Shown here piece after piece: positions 21,976 through 33,920 of a DNA stretch of 64,000 nucleotides. Location: assembly GCF_000699445.3 (NCBI RefSeq), contig NC_067198.1:44013691-44077690 (forward strand). The letters run 5' to 3'. The translations under genes and the position numbers were made by a program. The notes under the pieces were generated by a model. That model worked only from the letters and a program-made list of their open reading frames with translations. It was not told the DNA's origin and made no database searches. The stretch's first letter is position 1. Each line of letters begins with the position of its first letter. The DNA is from Schistosoma haematobium (Eukaryota; Platyhelminthes; Trematoda; Strigeidida; Schistosomatidae).

Positions 21976-22117
21976 GAGGTTCCAGGTTTAAATCTCGCGG
22001 TGTGGGATCGTGGATGCACGCTGCTGAGAAGTCCCATACTAGGACGAAACGGCTGTCCAGTGCTTCCAGGTTTTCCATGGTGGTCTAGCTTTAATTGACT
22101 CATGAACTCAACTATTA
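21976..22117 (+). mobile_element. SINE fragment with hammerhead-like core (copy 2)
   Basis: Copy of the element at 721 with the same CTGAGAA core, so the inactivating base is shared and predates the duplication. Confidence 0.62.
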
Positions 22118-22176
22118 GAAAGATTTATCTCAACAATTCAGAAAACAAACTTTTTAGATGTATCAGCTACCTTCTG

Positions 22177-22628
22177 AATGTGACCGTCTTCCTCAAGCTC
22201 TTCTTTCATGTTAAATGGAGTTATTTTAACTTCATCATCATACTCTAAAATCATAGCCTACTGACTTTGTAGAATAATATACAGTAAACAGCCAGATACG
22301 ATCTATAAATGCTTCGTGTAATCGGAAACAATCTTTATCGTTATAGTCTTCTTCATCACTATCCAAAGATGGCTTTGACAATTTTAAAGGTTTTGATAAC
22401 TCTTCGCTAGTGATCTTACTTCTAGTTAAGTAGCTGGACAAATATGACATACCACACCTAAGCCAGAGCGTTTCGACATGTGACTGGATCTTTATGTTAA
22501 TAAATAGTCGCCGCCTCCCACGGCTGCAATAAGGAAAAATAACAAAAGTTAGAAACGCATTTAGGTTAATAAACGAAATGCCAAATTTCATCGTTAATCC
22601 CTTGAGCATATATTTGGACCTAAATGTA
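22177..22628 (-). pseudogene. CD2BP2-like gene fragment, present only in array copy 2
   Basis: Minus-strand coding traces resemble CD2BP2, a U5 snRNP protein: KPSLDSDEEDYNDKD, and in another frame EYDDEVKITPFNMKEELEE (compare the conserved ITPFN..EEMEEG segment). An ATG-led MSKRSGLG stretch follows a good acceptor (TTCCTTATTGCAG), and the last segment ends CAGAAG|GTAGC, a plausible donor. Frames do not join simply, so this is a gene piece or pseudogene, not an intact gene. Copies 1 and 3 have 226 bp containing an RTE fragment instead. Identification rests on short motifs. Confidence 0.5.
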
Positions 22629-22670
22629 ACCCTAAGTAGATTGCAAAAAGACCATAAGAACGCCATAGTA

Positions 22671-23170
22671 GGTTTATTTATTTATTTGAACGCATAAACA
22701 TTAGTACAAGGAGGCACCAAATACATATGCGCCACACAGATCACTTGACTTGTGTGAAGGCTGTGATACTATCCGGGTGTCCAAACTGAAGCAGGTGGAC
22801 TCCCTAGGGTGCCACACTCGGATCCTTCGACCTAAAGGTCTAATCCATAAGACAGTGAGGCAGCGTGAGGAGATGTAATTCCATGGTAGCCGGTAACCAA
22901 CAATCGGTTCACACGCCATTTACCCCCTCCCCAGGATCCGGGAGCCCATTTGCACCATTGGTTTGGAATCAGGGTTTCCCAACTACACTAGGTGGATCCT
23001 CTATATCCATCGACCCGGTTAAAGTGCCGGACACTCGCTTTTCGTCCTGTCAATTTTGTAAACAACACCCTCACCACGAGAAGGCAGTGAGTAGGACTTC
23101 CCTGTCAGTGGCTGTACACGCAAGGGCGCGCGGATTCACCCCATTCTCGCCATGCCAGGGCATTTTGGGG
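22671..23170 (-). repeat. Dispersed 0.5 kb repeat, copy b
   Basis: Nearly identical to 1,190-1,690, with the same (AAAT)n end on the minus strand. It follows the CD2BP2-like piece directly. Confidence 0.7.
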
Positions 23171-23518
23171 CTAAATTCTTTAATAAAGAGAAAGCGATTA
23201 CACTTTACCGATGTTATGTTTAAGAATAATAAACAGTGACAATGGTATGGCCAGCAGTTTAGGCTACACTATACTGACTCTAAATAGTGTTATTTGGACA
23301 TGATTATCGGTACATATGCATCATATCCATTTCACTGTAGTCGCAAAGTAAATGCACAGTCATCCGATAGTACGCATTAGCATATACAACATGCCCTAAG
23401 CCCTGTGTCCTTCACGCATGAAACCATAAAAATGCGTCCAACCGTATAATTACAAAACCAAGTTGCCATGGCCTACTAGCACAGAGATGTTGTCAGGCTA
23501 AATCCCAGAACAGTAGAG

Positions 23519-24632
23519 GTACATATATGCGTCGGTCCAGGTTGCCATACCTCATTAGCACAACAAGATGAACACCGGATTCATAGGAGTGGTTAGGTCA
23601 AAGGTGGTAATATATAGGAGAAAGATTGCATATAAGGATATAGTATAGGAAGAAAGAATTAGTTCGTAGAAAGAAAGATATGAAGTGATTTTAATCTCTT
23701 AGTTTAAGAGAAGACAAGGAGTATATGCACCGACGCCATTGTGACCGATTCTGAGCCATGTCACCAAGTCTCCAACCATTGGTTACGAAAATCACGCGGA
23801 CCTCAACCAAGTAGTCTGCATCTACCAACATGGCTTAGACTAGAGGTTAGTGTCTTCAAGCACTGATGCCACGTTTTGGTTTGGCCGCTCCTAACCTCAC
23901 TATTAATTACCCGGTGATACCAGCAGACGCCAGCAATATTTCTGAGGCATCTGTGATCAAATACGAGTGTCTTCTATTCTTAGCGGTCATGTTTCGCTGC
24001 CATAAATTAAAACAGAACGGACTGCCGCGCAGTATACTCGTCATTTTATTGATAGACGGATACCCCGCCTTCGCCACAGGTGACGTAAGTTGGCAAAAGC
24101 CAAGCGAGCCTTTCGAATCCGTGCTGAGATTTCGTCAGACACCAACCCATTAGGGCTGATCAGACTTCCAAGATAAGTGAAGTTGTCAACGCGTTCGACT
24201 ACTTCACTCCCTATCCTTAGTTCACGTGTTGACGCAGACCAGTTCTGAAGCAATAACTTGCATTTAGAGGGAGAGAAGCGCATTCCAAACATTCTAGCAT
24301 TGTTGCTTAGTGCTACCAAAAGACTCTGCATTTTGTCAGCGTCTTCACCAAACAGGACTATGTCATCTGCGTATTCTAAGTCGATAAGTAGACCTCCTGG
24401 AAGGAGATCAATACCCGAGAATTCAGTCGACGAGTATGTTATTTCCATCAGTAGGTCTATGATGAAGTTAAAAAAAATGGAGAAAGTGGACAGCCTTGAC
24501 GTACACCACTTGAGGTTGCAAAAGTAGATGACAGTTCGCCATAAGCCCTGACTCGACTAGTAGTGTTCGAGTAAAGAGCCTTTACAAGGTTTATGTACTT
24601 TTGGGGTACGCCTTTCAATGATAGGTATAAAC
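23519..24632 (-). pseudogene. RTE-clade LINE fragment (array copy 2)
   Basis: Equivalent of 2,600-4,103 with extra internal losses: about 160 bp in the 3' UTR and about 145 bp in the C-terminal coding region near 23,886. The RT part at 24,041-24,448 keeps EYADDIVLFGEDADKMQ and YLGSLISPNG. One A fewer in a poly-A run near 24,470, compared with copies 1 and 3, shifts the frame. Confidence 0.82.
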
Positions 24633-24891
24633 TTACTGGTTGGGTTCCACGTGATTATCACAATCAGTGGTTAGATACTCTGAATGACATGACTGGAAAT
24701 CGTTTGCAATGGCGCCTGTGCATCTACTCAGTGTTTCATCAAATCCTGATTTGATGATGAAACCAGGATTTGATGAAACACTGAGTAGATGCACAGGCGC
24801 CATTGCAAACGATTTCCAGTCATGTCATTCAAAGTATCTAACCACTGATTGTGATAATCACGTGGAACCCAACCAGTAAGTTTATACCTAT
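24621..24891. repeat. Inverted repeat, 128 bp arms, 15 bp loop (copy 2)
   Basis: Arms 24,621-24,748 and 24,764-24,891 are reverse complements with one mismatch. Both encode the RTE C-terminal TGWVPRDYHNQWLDTL piece in opposite directions. The loop is ATTTGATGATGAAAC. It would form a long hairpin in single-stranded DNA or RNA. Confidence 0.9.
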
Positions 24892-25600
24892 TAACATGAC
24901 CAAGTCCAAATGTCACTTGCATCATGGGCCGATGTCAAGTCTCGGTCTGGCCGCCCCTAGATATCTTCCAACCCAACCGTGTACCAGAGAACATCCCCCG
25001 TCGATGTAAGCGGTGGTCGGGCGTACGTAACACATGCCCCAACCACCTCAGTTAATGAACATTTGCTACCTCATCAATGATCACGATAAAATCCATTTGC
25101 GATTATCTTCGAATCAGTTGTAGAAATTTTACCATATCGAACGATATCTTTTTATGCTATACAAGTAACCTATAAATGTCCTCTATTATCAGTGACCATC
25201 CTTCACACACATATAGTAGAACAGACCGAATTACTGAGCATCAAACTTAGCCTTTAGTTGGCAAATGGATACCTTACCTCTGCTACTAGTGATGTAAGTT
25301 GATATAAGCCAACCGAGTTTTTTTATTTCGTAACGATCCCGCCAGCCAATCCTGAAGTAACATTTGGAGGAAGAGAACTGCATCTCAAATATGTCTGCAT
25401 TGTTACTAAGGGTGGTCAATAGATTGCATTTTGTCAGCGTCTACACAAAACAGAACCATGTCATCTGTGTATTTTAAGTCAACAAGTGAGCCTCCCGTTA
25501 GAAGATAAACTCCTGGAGGACAATTCTGAAAAACACAACTTGAAGTAACCAATTCCGAGGACAGTTCACCATGAGCTTTGTCTCGATGAAAAGTGTTATA
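24764..25600 (-). pseudogene. Heavily decayed RTE LINE piece (copy 2)
   Basis: Minus-strand traces in several frames: SLVDLKYTDDMVLF (YADD changed to YTDD), DADKMQS, RWLGHVLRTPDHRL and RGGQTET, ending in the right arm of the inverted repeat. It is more diverged than the neighbouring RTE copy, so it is an older insertion. Absent from copy 1. Confidence 0.7.
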
Positions 25601-25724
25601 TTAGAGATTCAGTACAAGGTTAATGTACTCATCAGTAACGGGATCAGTGGAGATTGTCAGGTGTACGAGTTATTCACATCAGATAATAAATGAAGGGTTG
25701 CGAAAGATCATGGATCGATTGGAG

Positions 25725-25890
25725 TTAGATACAAACACCGTTGGATGCCGACTTAATGGTTTAGAGGTTAAGAGTTCGAGTACGAGAGTGAGGGTCCTCG
25801 ATTCGAATCCTGCGTGCAGGACCGTGGATGTGCGCTTTTGGAGAACCCCACACTAGGACAAGACAACCACCCAGTAGTTTGAAAACCTGT
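25725..25890 (+). mobile_element. tRNA-derived SINE (copy 2)
   Basis: Equivalent of 4,385-4,550, with box B-like GATTCGAATCC and a decayed hammerhead region. Confidence 0.58.
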
Positions 25891-25902
25891 TCTCCATACT
25901 TT

Positions 25903-26058
25903 TATTTATTTATTTGTTTATTTCAACACATAAATATTGGTACAAGAGGGCACCAAATATATATGCGCCACACCATATTTGTGTGTGTGTGTGTGGGCTG
26001 TGATACTGCCCGGGTGCCCAGACCGAAACAGGTGGTTTTCTTAGGTAGCCACGACCCG
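25903..26058 (-). repeat. Fragment of the 0.5 kb repeat (copy 2)
   Basis: Equivalent of 4,553-4,700, with a shorter (TG)n tract, truncated at the same point. Confidence 0.62.
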
Positions 26059-26178
26059 TGCCCATCTCGAGATTCAAATGGATCAATGTTCATCGATCTC
26101 GTCAATTATTACCTCTGTTTGTTTAAATACAATTGTCTTCCATTCAGTCTAAGTCGTTCTCCAACAATATTCCGAGAT
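26059..26178. repeat. Left direct repeat bounding a 3.45 kb copy-2-only block
   Basis: 120 bp from TGCCCATCTCGAG to TTCCGAGAT, repeated at 29,502-29,629 with a few substitutions and an 8 bp gap. Copy 1 has a single version near 4,717-4,835. Confidence 0.85.
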
Positions 26179-26179
26179 T

Positions 26180-26600
26180 TTCAGCCATGCAGTTCTAAGT
26201 CTCTAACCAATGGTTGCGATAATCACACAGAGCTCAATCAGTTATTCTGTGCCTATTAACATGACTAAGTTCAAATGTCAGTGGCATGATGGAGCGATGT
26301 CATGTCTTGGTCTGGCAGACTCTAGATCTCATCCAGTCTACGCTTGCACCAGAAAACATCCCTCATCAATTTGAGCGGTGGTTTGACATACGTAGCACAT
26401 GTCCCAACCACCTCAGTTGACAGAGATTTATAGTCTCACTAAAAGATTTCCCATCGTTACCTTTAACTACACTCGTAACTCAGAGATTATCTACTATGTG
26501 GTCCGAAAATACACAAGCAATGCTTCGTAGAGACCCAGGAACAGATACCTACGAGTATCTACTACTCTTTATGGTCACGTTTCAAATGAATAAAATTATT
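26180..26600 (-). pseudogene. Degenerate RTE C-terminal fragment (copy 2 only)
   Basis: Reading the minus strand shows traces of the RTE C-terminal region (GHVNRHK..W.P.DYRN.WLETL and SRGGQTKT-like, LLYGSETW-like), with many stops. An old insertion inside the 3.45 kb block. Confidence 0.5.
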
Positions 26601-28499
26601 TTCTATTCCCTAATCTTAATGAAAAAAACTAATGTTTTGTGTAGAAAACTCAGACCGCTACAGCGAATATCACTACAACTTTTTGTTTTCTCATATCATT
26701 TTAGCCTATGCAAAAGCTGGTCCCTAAATCAAGAACGTTCGAATAGCAGAGGACGTGATTGTTTATGGACTGATTTACTCTTTTAATAACACGTTCTGTG
26801 ATCAACACTTTGGAATAAATTTTAGTGTTTAGCTCTATTTGCTTCGCTTTCGAATCTTCATAGTCATTAGTTTTGATTGGGAAAAGGGTGTTTAACAGAT
26901 GTGATTAATTGACCGTTGGCCAAAACGAATCTCTGTTCTATTCAGATTTCAATTCAAGTGGATAATATCTTTGATTTGTTCGCGTAGTATGTGTGTTCAA
27001 CGATAATGTTTACTAAGATATATCCTCGAGTTTAGAACGATTGATACGTCTTGTGGAATTCGCGTACATATCATATACTACCCTGAATTTATCTCATTGG
27101 TCTGTGAGGTATTATCAACCAATTGAAATGCCTGGCACTGTTTGAATGCTTCATCTCACTGTAAATTATGATTATTGATTTGGTCATCAGTATTCCTTAG
27201 TTTTCGACTTGTCATTGTCGTGATTTAGATTTGTTGATATAGTCACTTGATATCTTGAAAATGTCAGCAAACAGTATTAATTTCGTACAGAATATTGTAG
27301 ACAAATGTTATCAAGCCTGTAAGGGATCCGAGAAAACATTTCTTCACTAATACTAAATACCTTCTTTGATTTCATCGTGAAGCTGATGAAAATGCATATG
27401 ATGAAAGTAGATAGTAATATCTAGTTGTGTTAAGATTTTCATTTCAATAACCTCATTTGAAGGTAAACACTTTCGAAAAAATGAATATAACCACATCGAC
27501 ACTCGATTGGTGAATTTACAAAAACTTATGTTCTAATGGTCGAATAAATTAAGAAATCATACATCCGAATTCCAATGTTAACATGTGGTTGATCGCTGCG
27601 AAAGAGCTTACTCAAGAGATAACAATACACAAAGTTACTAATAATATACCTGAAAGAATCGACACTGCAATTCTGAGTGAGTGTTATATTATATTGTATG
27701 TTAAACCACAGAATGTTAACAGTTGCTATGAGATGAATGTTATTTGTAAGCTGTTCTCTGAGATAACAACCACAGATAAGTTCACTTGATTAAAACAGGT
27801 TCCGGAAACTGCACGTCGTCGCACTTAAGGCTTAATGAGAAAAATTATATCTAATGGTATCATATAATGATGATCCGGTCCAAAACTCCAACGTAGTGTC
27901 GGAGGACCTAAAACGATGTTATAAAACTATCATGGTCTTTAATCAAAGGTCGTGGTAAACAAAACACATGAATAGATAGCATAGATAGTATTTGTAGCGT
28001 TTATTTGGAAGCAGGAGCGATCTGAAGCAATAACACAACAGTCAGGACCGGTAAATGCCTCTGAAGTAACGACGTGGCATAATAACATAACAGATACATT
28101 TTTGAAAATTGAAAGATCCAGTTTGAGTATGAAAAATGAAAGCGTATTACAAAATAGTTTTATCCGTCATTCTGAAGGTTCAGCATACATTTATTTGACC
28201 ATTTCTGACTACAACTTAGTGTCTTGATGAAGCCTGTAATTGGACAGTTGGATATATTATTAAACATTTAAGCTTCTAAAGAGTGGGTGGGATGATTTCA
28301 AATCGGACCTATGACCAGAAGAGATCATAAGGATGTTAAAGCTTCAAGCGACTTCCTGACACGCAGTGGTAAACATGTATATAACCTGCTCAAGAAACTT
28401 GCTTTCCCAGACAAACAATTCCATTATCACATAAAGCACTCAAGTAATTATTACTCAGTTATGTGTAGTGTACCAGTTTCGAATGCAAGCAGATAAAGA
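26601..28499. other. Non-coding part of the copy-2-only block
   Basis: AT-rich. Short plus-strand frames at 27,583-27,789 and 28,311-28,496 have no recognisable motif. The second may be part of the Gypsy gag remnant that follows, but this is unproven. Confidence 0.4.
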
Positions 28500-29490
28500 A
28501 GGAGATATCCAAATTTCATGGAGATGGTACAAAAGAATGATTAGACATTCAGTGACCTCCTACTGAAAGAGTAGAAATAAGTCGTCAACTGCATTTCAGA
28601 GACTATTTATACACTCACCTTTGTGGCCATTTAGTTGCTGGCATAGAAATTCCGAATTAAGAAAGAGAATTATTGCAGATATCAAGAAATCCATTTCAGG
28701 AAATTAAAACAACGTCTCTCAACCATGAGACAGTTAATGTGCTTGATTTTCAGGCAGTGAAAATTTCTGGCCATTCATCATGATGACTTAGATTGTCAAG
28801 GTTGCTGAAGCTCACGATTGTCTAATAATGGTTCTCATTCTCGTGAGAATATCAAAACCAAATGAAAAGTATTTTGAATCATCATCTAAACACGAACACA
28901 GATTTGGTGAGCGTTTATCATGTGGTCAACTGTCATGTCCATCAAGTGATGCTAAATGTTTTAATTGTGCCGAAATTGGACAAATGAATTCGGTGTGTCG
29001 AACGGTTGTTCATCTTACTACTGGTGATGCCAAATCATATTATTCAAAGCTCAATGGTTGTTTATCACTACTGTCAATGATTTATGAAGACATTTTCCAT
29101 ATGAGGATGCGGAAATATACATTATTTGGTTCATTCCATGATTTCACTGTGGATACAAGAAGCATAGATTCTATCATTCCATTCAACAAGTTGAAGTCCT
29201 TTGATTCTTATGTTGCAAGATGACTCAATGAATTCTCAATACTGGGGATTACTTTAAAAGAAGTGCATACACGAGGATTTTCCGAATTGTCAGTTAGAGA
29301 TGACAGTTATTTATACATCCCTTATGATATTATAGTGAGTGAAATAGGACCATCTGTACTGAGTTAAAAGAAAAATAGTAAAGTGAACTTGTCACCATTG
29401 ACTTCTCTCACTTCAGAAGCAAACATTCACTATAACTGAAGCTGGTGGTATTCTCAATTGACTTTATGCTTCTAATGTGTGCCAAAAAAA
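28500..29490 (+). pseudogene. Gypsy-type gag/protease remnant (copy 2 only)
   Basis: Plus strand. The upstream part shows a decayed gag trace (LVAGIEIPN..LLQISRNPFQEIKT). The open frame at 28,828-29,223 has a zinc-knuckle-like CFNCAEIGQMNSVC, lacking the usual histidine, then FTVDTRSIDSIIPF, which resembles a retroviral-type aspartic protease DTGS site with Gly changed to Arg. Beyond its stop, SVRDDSYLYIPYD and a PSVL trace continue in another frame. No RT or integrase follows, so it is a truncated, inactive element of a family different from the Gypsy at 52-60 kb. Confidence 0.6.
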
Positions 29491-29501
29491 ATTTTTGAAA
29501 T

Positions 29502-29629
29502 GTGCCCATCTCGAGATTCCAATGGATTAATGTTCGTCGATCTCGTCAATGATTACCTCTTATTTTAGTCTGTTTAAATACAATTGTCTTCCATTCAGTC
29601 TAAGTCGTTCTCCAACAATATTCCGAGAT
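29502..29629. repeat. Right direct repeat bounding the 3.45 kb block
   Basis: 128 bp partner of 26,059-26,178. After it, similarity to copy 1 resumes (4,836 onward). Confidence 0.85.
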
Positions 29630-31958
29630 GTTATGAATAACGTAGTTGATGATCTTAGCAATGTTAATAATTGTCATGATGACCCTTTTGTTCATGGTCC
29701 TGATGAAGCAGAACATGATTTATTTACCGCTTAAACTTTGAAAGCATTCTGCTCTAGAGCTGCACGTTTCTCCAATGAAGATGCATCTGTGATATTGATA
29801 GACATTTTCGTAGACGGGACAGCGTCAAGAAAAACTTCACTATTCTAAAAGGGAAAAGTGTTTCTTACTAAATCCTCATGTCACTGTTCCCATTCGGATG
29901 ACAAGCTGACTTTTCAGGTGATATCGGCCAAACAACCACTGAAAATCAAGAAACACCACTTCAGAGAGATGAACAACCGTAGAGTCAACGTCTACAGTTT
30001 ATATATAGTTCTGTCAGAAATCTCAATAAATACATGCTCATCACTAACTTCGAGAGATCGTTTCCTCAGTTCTAGTGAGAAACCTAGAATACTGTATTTC
30101 TACATGGTTAAAACTGGGGAAAATCACAAGTGATAAGGGTAAGTGCAACGAACTTTACATAGATGGTTGCAGTACTAATTTTTGTGACCACTTTATCAAT
30201 AACGAAGCCTTAAATAATTCCCAAATTCAGAAAACTAGATAAAGTGAAAATCGGAATTGTGAACAATCAAGAAGATCCGACAGAGCTGTGCATAGGCTAA
30301 AACTACATGATAGACACACAGACACAAGCAACAAGTGCGGACTGTGGTGTACAGTTTTGACAGTTGCTGTGTTGTTAGGTGTTTTATGTTCTTTTTGTAT
30401 TCTGTAGTAACTGCGAAATACAATTCGATTCCGTCCACAGCAAATTTGATTTTTCAAATATCTATTATCCAATTTTCATGCTGGACTCATAATTATTCTT
30501 AGGGGAAGTTATCAAAGAGCTTGGAATATATGCCTGTCATTTTAACAACTGACACACCATTTTTACACAGACAGTACCTTCGGTTATAATAAAGCGAGGA
30601 AAAGATGACTGGTGCATAATAACATGAATTTATTTTATCTTGCTTGGTTTTCATCGGCTGTCAATTAATGTTTGTTGAAGTAAGACAAATATTCTAATAC
30701 CGATAGATATTTTTTACATCGCGCTCATCCTACTTCTATTAACCATTCAAAATATCTATCAAAACAAGCAAACACTTTTCATATCTCTCGGAATATGTGT
30801 ACGTTGTAAGCTGAGTCTACTGTAGTTAATGTTTCAAAAATAATATTCCACTCATCATCCTTAAGTCATCCTCTATATCACACCTTGGACGAATGTCTTA
30901 CGGAAGGTGTCTTTTCCGATCAACAATATAACATTTTCAAGATAATGTACAGGTAACATCCGAACACTAGAATCTACCTTTCTGCCTTTCTATTATTCAG
31001 CTAACCTGAAGCTGTTTGTTTAATGCTAATTAATCAAGTGAAATAATCGGCGAATGCTGTCATTTGTTCGAGTCTCAAAGTTGATGTTCATTCCATTACA
31101 CAAGTAACTGGTTATTTCAACTCAGTGGCCATGTGGATAAACTGGTGATGGTGTTTGGAGTGAATGCTACTGGTTTCGATTTCCAGAAAGAACATCAAGT
31201 CTGGAATGGTGGGACATGCAGCTGACGAATCCGAAACGGGAAGAAGCGTGTTTCCGGACTCCACTACTACCCACTATCCACTTCCTGTTAAAATGCTTGT
31301 GACTTAATAACGACATCTAGGAAATACCCAAAACATGTACACATATCAGGAAGAGACTGATGAATTGTAGCCCCTATTACAAACGGGAAGAACCGGATAA
31401 CCAATATATCTGTCATTTGTTAGTTGCATACGTTGTGCTTAATGTATAAAATAAACCTGATTTGCAATGTGCTGTTAAACTAACGGTCAAATCAACTGTC
31501 GTTCGACATGGTAGCTGGTCACTCATGCATTATGTATACTACATGTTCTTCAGTAAAATGTGATCACCAGTAAACAAACAAATAGAACGAAAAGTGATGC
31601 TGAGAATTATAATTTATTCTAATGAGTGTAACAAAACATCAAGCACATTTGAAGATGAGATAATCAAGAGCCAACTTTTCCGTTGCATACAATAAATGAT
31701 TTCTACATTCGTGTTGTAGTTATTCAGTCTTCACATTGTCTAAAATGTTTGACAAAAGAGAAGAAATCAAGTTATGTTACTAACACTCGACATTTAAGTT
31801 GCTTTGTAAACAAAGTATTTTTCGAATGACTTCATATATATTTATACATAACAATAGCGTTGATAGTACATATTTTCAACCCCAGTCTTAGTATTCAGAA
31901 GTGCTACGCCAATCGTCCATATCTCCGTGGTGTCGATCTCCATTTTAGACTGCAAATT
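29630..31958. other. Non-coding stretch (copy 2 equivalent of 4,836-7,551)
   Basis: Contains the empty site of the copy 1 solo LTR (AAATG at 31,291-31,295). About 70 bp near 31,327-31,398 and about 45 bp near 31,830 are not present in copy 1. It lacks about 55 bp found in copy 1 at 5,175-5,265. No gene seen. Confidence 0.5.
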
Positions 31959-32026
31959 TCAAAACAAGTCTGACTTTTCTATACGCTTTTTAAATACATC
32001 AAGCAAACACTTTTCATATCTCTCTT
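31959..32026 (-). CDS. Possible terminal exon of gene A (copy 2)
   Basis: Identical to 7,552-7,619: TAACTTAG acceptor, EERYEKCLLDVF.., TGA stop. Same caveats on phase. Confidence 0.28.
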
Positions 32027-32941
32027 CTAAGTTATTTATATTCTGGCTACCTCCTGACGATTACGTCATTTTAAAAGTGTTTGCATAACTTTGGATGCCT
32101 TTTTAATAGTGTAAAAATTATCTATCTATCTTTTCTCAAATCACTTTGTGATTAATGGCTACGATTGCAATCATGGGGCTTTATTAATTGGCATTACCAA
32201 AAAGAAAACTTTCTTCACGTAACTGTGTTCGTTTAAACGTAAGGTGATAGGTGGTGGACAAGTGAGTTATTTGTGATGCAACTGGCCTATTGTGGAGTTG
32301 AATTATTTAGAGTTGACTGATCGCTGATTTTGACTAATCTCATGTTTAGTTGAGGTTAGTTGATTTGAAGTTCTCACTTTTCAGACTATAAAGCTGTGTG
32401 ACATGTGTTCGAATCATTCCGGTGATGCAACACTTCTCTCATAACTATATGTACTCCTTGTTGATAAATATCAACAAGCACGAAACTGACGTCTGAAAAT
32501 TTCTCGCGACTACCTTCAACCACCTAAAATGACAACATAGTCCGTACGATATCTAGTCACATAAACTAATTACCAAACTGCAATATGGAAAATAAAACCA
32601 ACCAGCACTCAAACGACTAGACAAGCATGACATTGTTTAGTACTCATTGATCAATTATTTCAAACCATTCATTACTCGTTATGGTTTATCAACTGTTGAT
32701 TTTCCATTAGTCGTAATCGTTGATTTCTCATTATACTGATAATCAATTAGCCACATCAAATTATTTCTCTCCTAAATTCAATTTCATTTGAAAAATTTCT
32801 TGAAAGAGTTATAATGGTCATTTAACTGATCCACATTGTCAGAATGTTTGTCCTTTGATATGACTACTTTATCGTATATGCGGTATAAATGCATTTATCA
32901 CTCATTTCCATAGATTATCTTTCTCATATTTAAGAACTTAC

Positions 32942-33095
32942 CTAGAAACTTCACGATATCCAGATCGAGTTGCTATTTCTACTTCACTTGGTGGTGCTAA
33001 TGAAATTGTTTCAGTACAATATCTGTTCTGCATTTTCAATATACGATTAGAGTCGAGTGAAATATTCACTCCGTTCACGTTAACAAACATTTGTC
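32942..33095 (-). CDS. Secreted-protein gene A, exon 2 (copy 2, divergent)
   Basis: Same 154-nt exon and splice signals as 8,535-8,688 but with 12 substitutions. Residues change D to N, D to R, T to M, K to Q, R to E, N to T, G to E and G to V; two codons change silently. The flanking 134 bp on the donor side are identical, and the acceptor side shows one difference in about 95 bp. The frame stays open and PPSEVE is kept, so it still looks functional. R and Q agree with gene B, so these states may be ancestral. Confidence 0.72.
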
Positions 33096-33190
33096 CTAAA
33101 GTTGAAAAAGCAGTAAACTATGATTAGTGAGGCTACAACGTAAGACATGTTGATTGAATTGTGAATCATATCACAAATCCATTCGAATTG

Positions 33191-33299
33191 CGTGTTACTA
33201 TTACTACTACTACTCATACTACTACTACTAATACTACTCCTTCTAATTCTACTACTACTCCTTCTACTACTACTACTAATTCTACTACTACTCCTACTA

Positions 33300-33359
<60 letters not shown>

Positions 33360-33363
33360 ATAC
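33191..33363. repeat. (ACT)n microsatellite in gene A intron 1 (copy 2)
   Basis: Same tract as 8,784-8,935 but with 18 uninterrupted ACT units instead of 11. Confidence 0.9.
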
Positions 33364-33419
33364 TGACAATAGCAATAATAATGATAAGTATATTAATAAT
33401 GAATAAATAATACACATAC

Positions 33420-33531
33420 CTGTCTCGTCAAACTGAATTGGTACTCTAAATGTGGCTGATTCAATTGTCATTATGCTTAATGTGCATAAAATCACTACGG
33501 CAATATACAATTTGAACATGTGGGATATCAT
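33420..33531 (-). CDS. Secreted-protein gene A, signal-peptide exon (copy 2)
   Basis: Base-for-base identical to 8,992-9,103. ATG at 33,529-33,531, GTATGT donor, in frame with exon 2 at 33,095. The contrast between this unchanged exon and the altered exon 2 is the main point of interest. Confidence 0.68.
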
Positions 33532-33817
33532 TCCTACAGTTGATATTAATAGTAGAAAGCATCACACTATGACTGACATTTTCATGAAAATAAGCAAATA
33601 TTAAATCATCTCTGTACAAAACTAACTTAATTTAATACACCATTTGATTATGTTAATTTGATGTTCTTAATGCTGAATATCGGTACAAAACTGTTCTCTA
33701 TTTCCTAGCACCAAATTCATCTATATTCACTCATGGTCACTTTGATATTTTCTCATTTATACATATGTATAGAGTGATTATAATCAGTGGACTGTGTATG
33801 ATCTACACTAGGATTTT

Positions 33818-33920
33818 GTACTGAATGAGGAGTCACACATTAGGACGAAACAGACATCCAGTGCTTCCAGGTTTTCCATGGCGGTCTAGATTTAATTGAC
33901 TCATGAATTCAACTATTAGA
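33818..33920 (+). mobile_element. SINE 3' fragment (copy 2)
   Basis: Equivalent of 9,390-9,491, with the same damaged hammerhead core. Confidence 0.58.
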
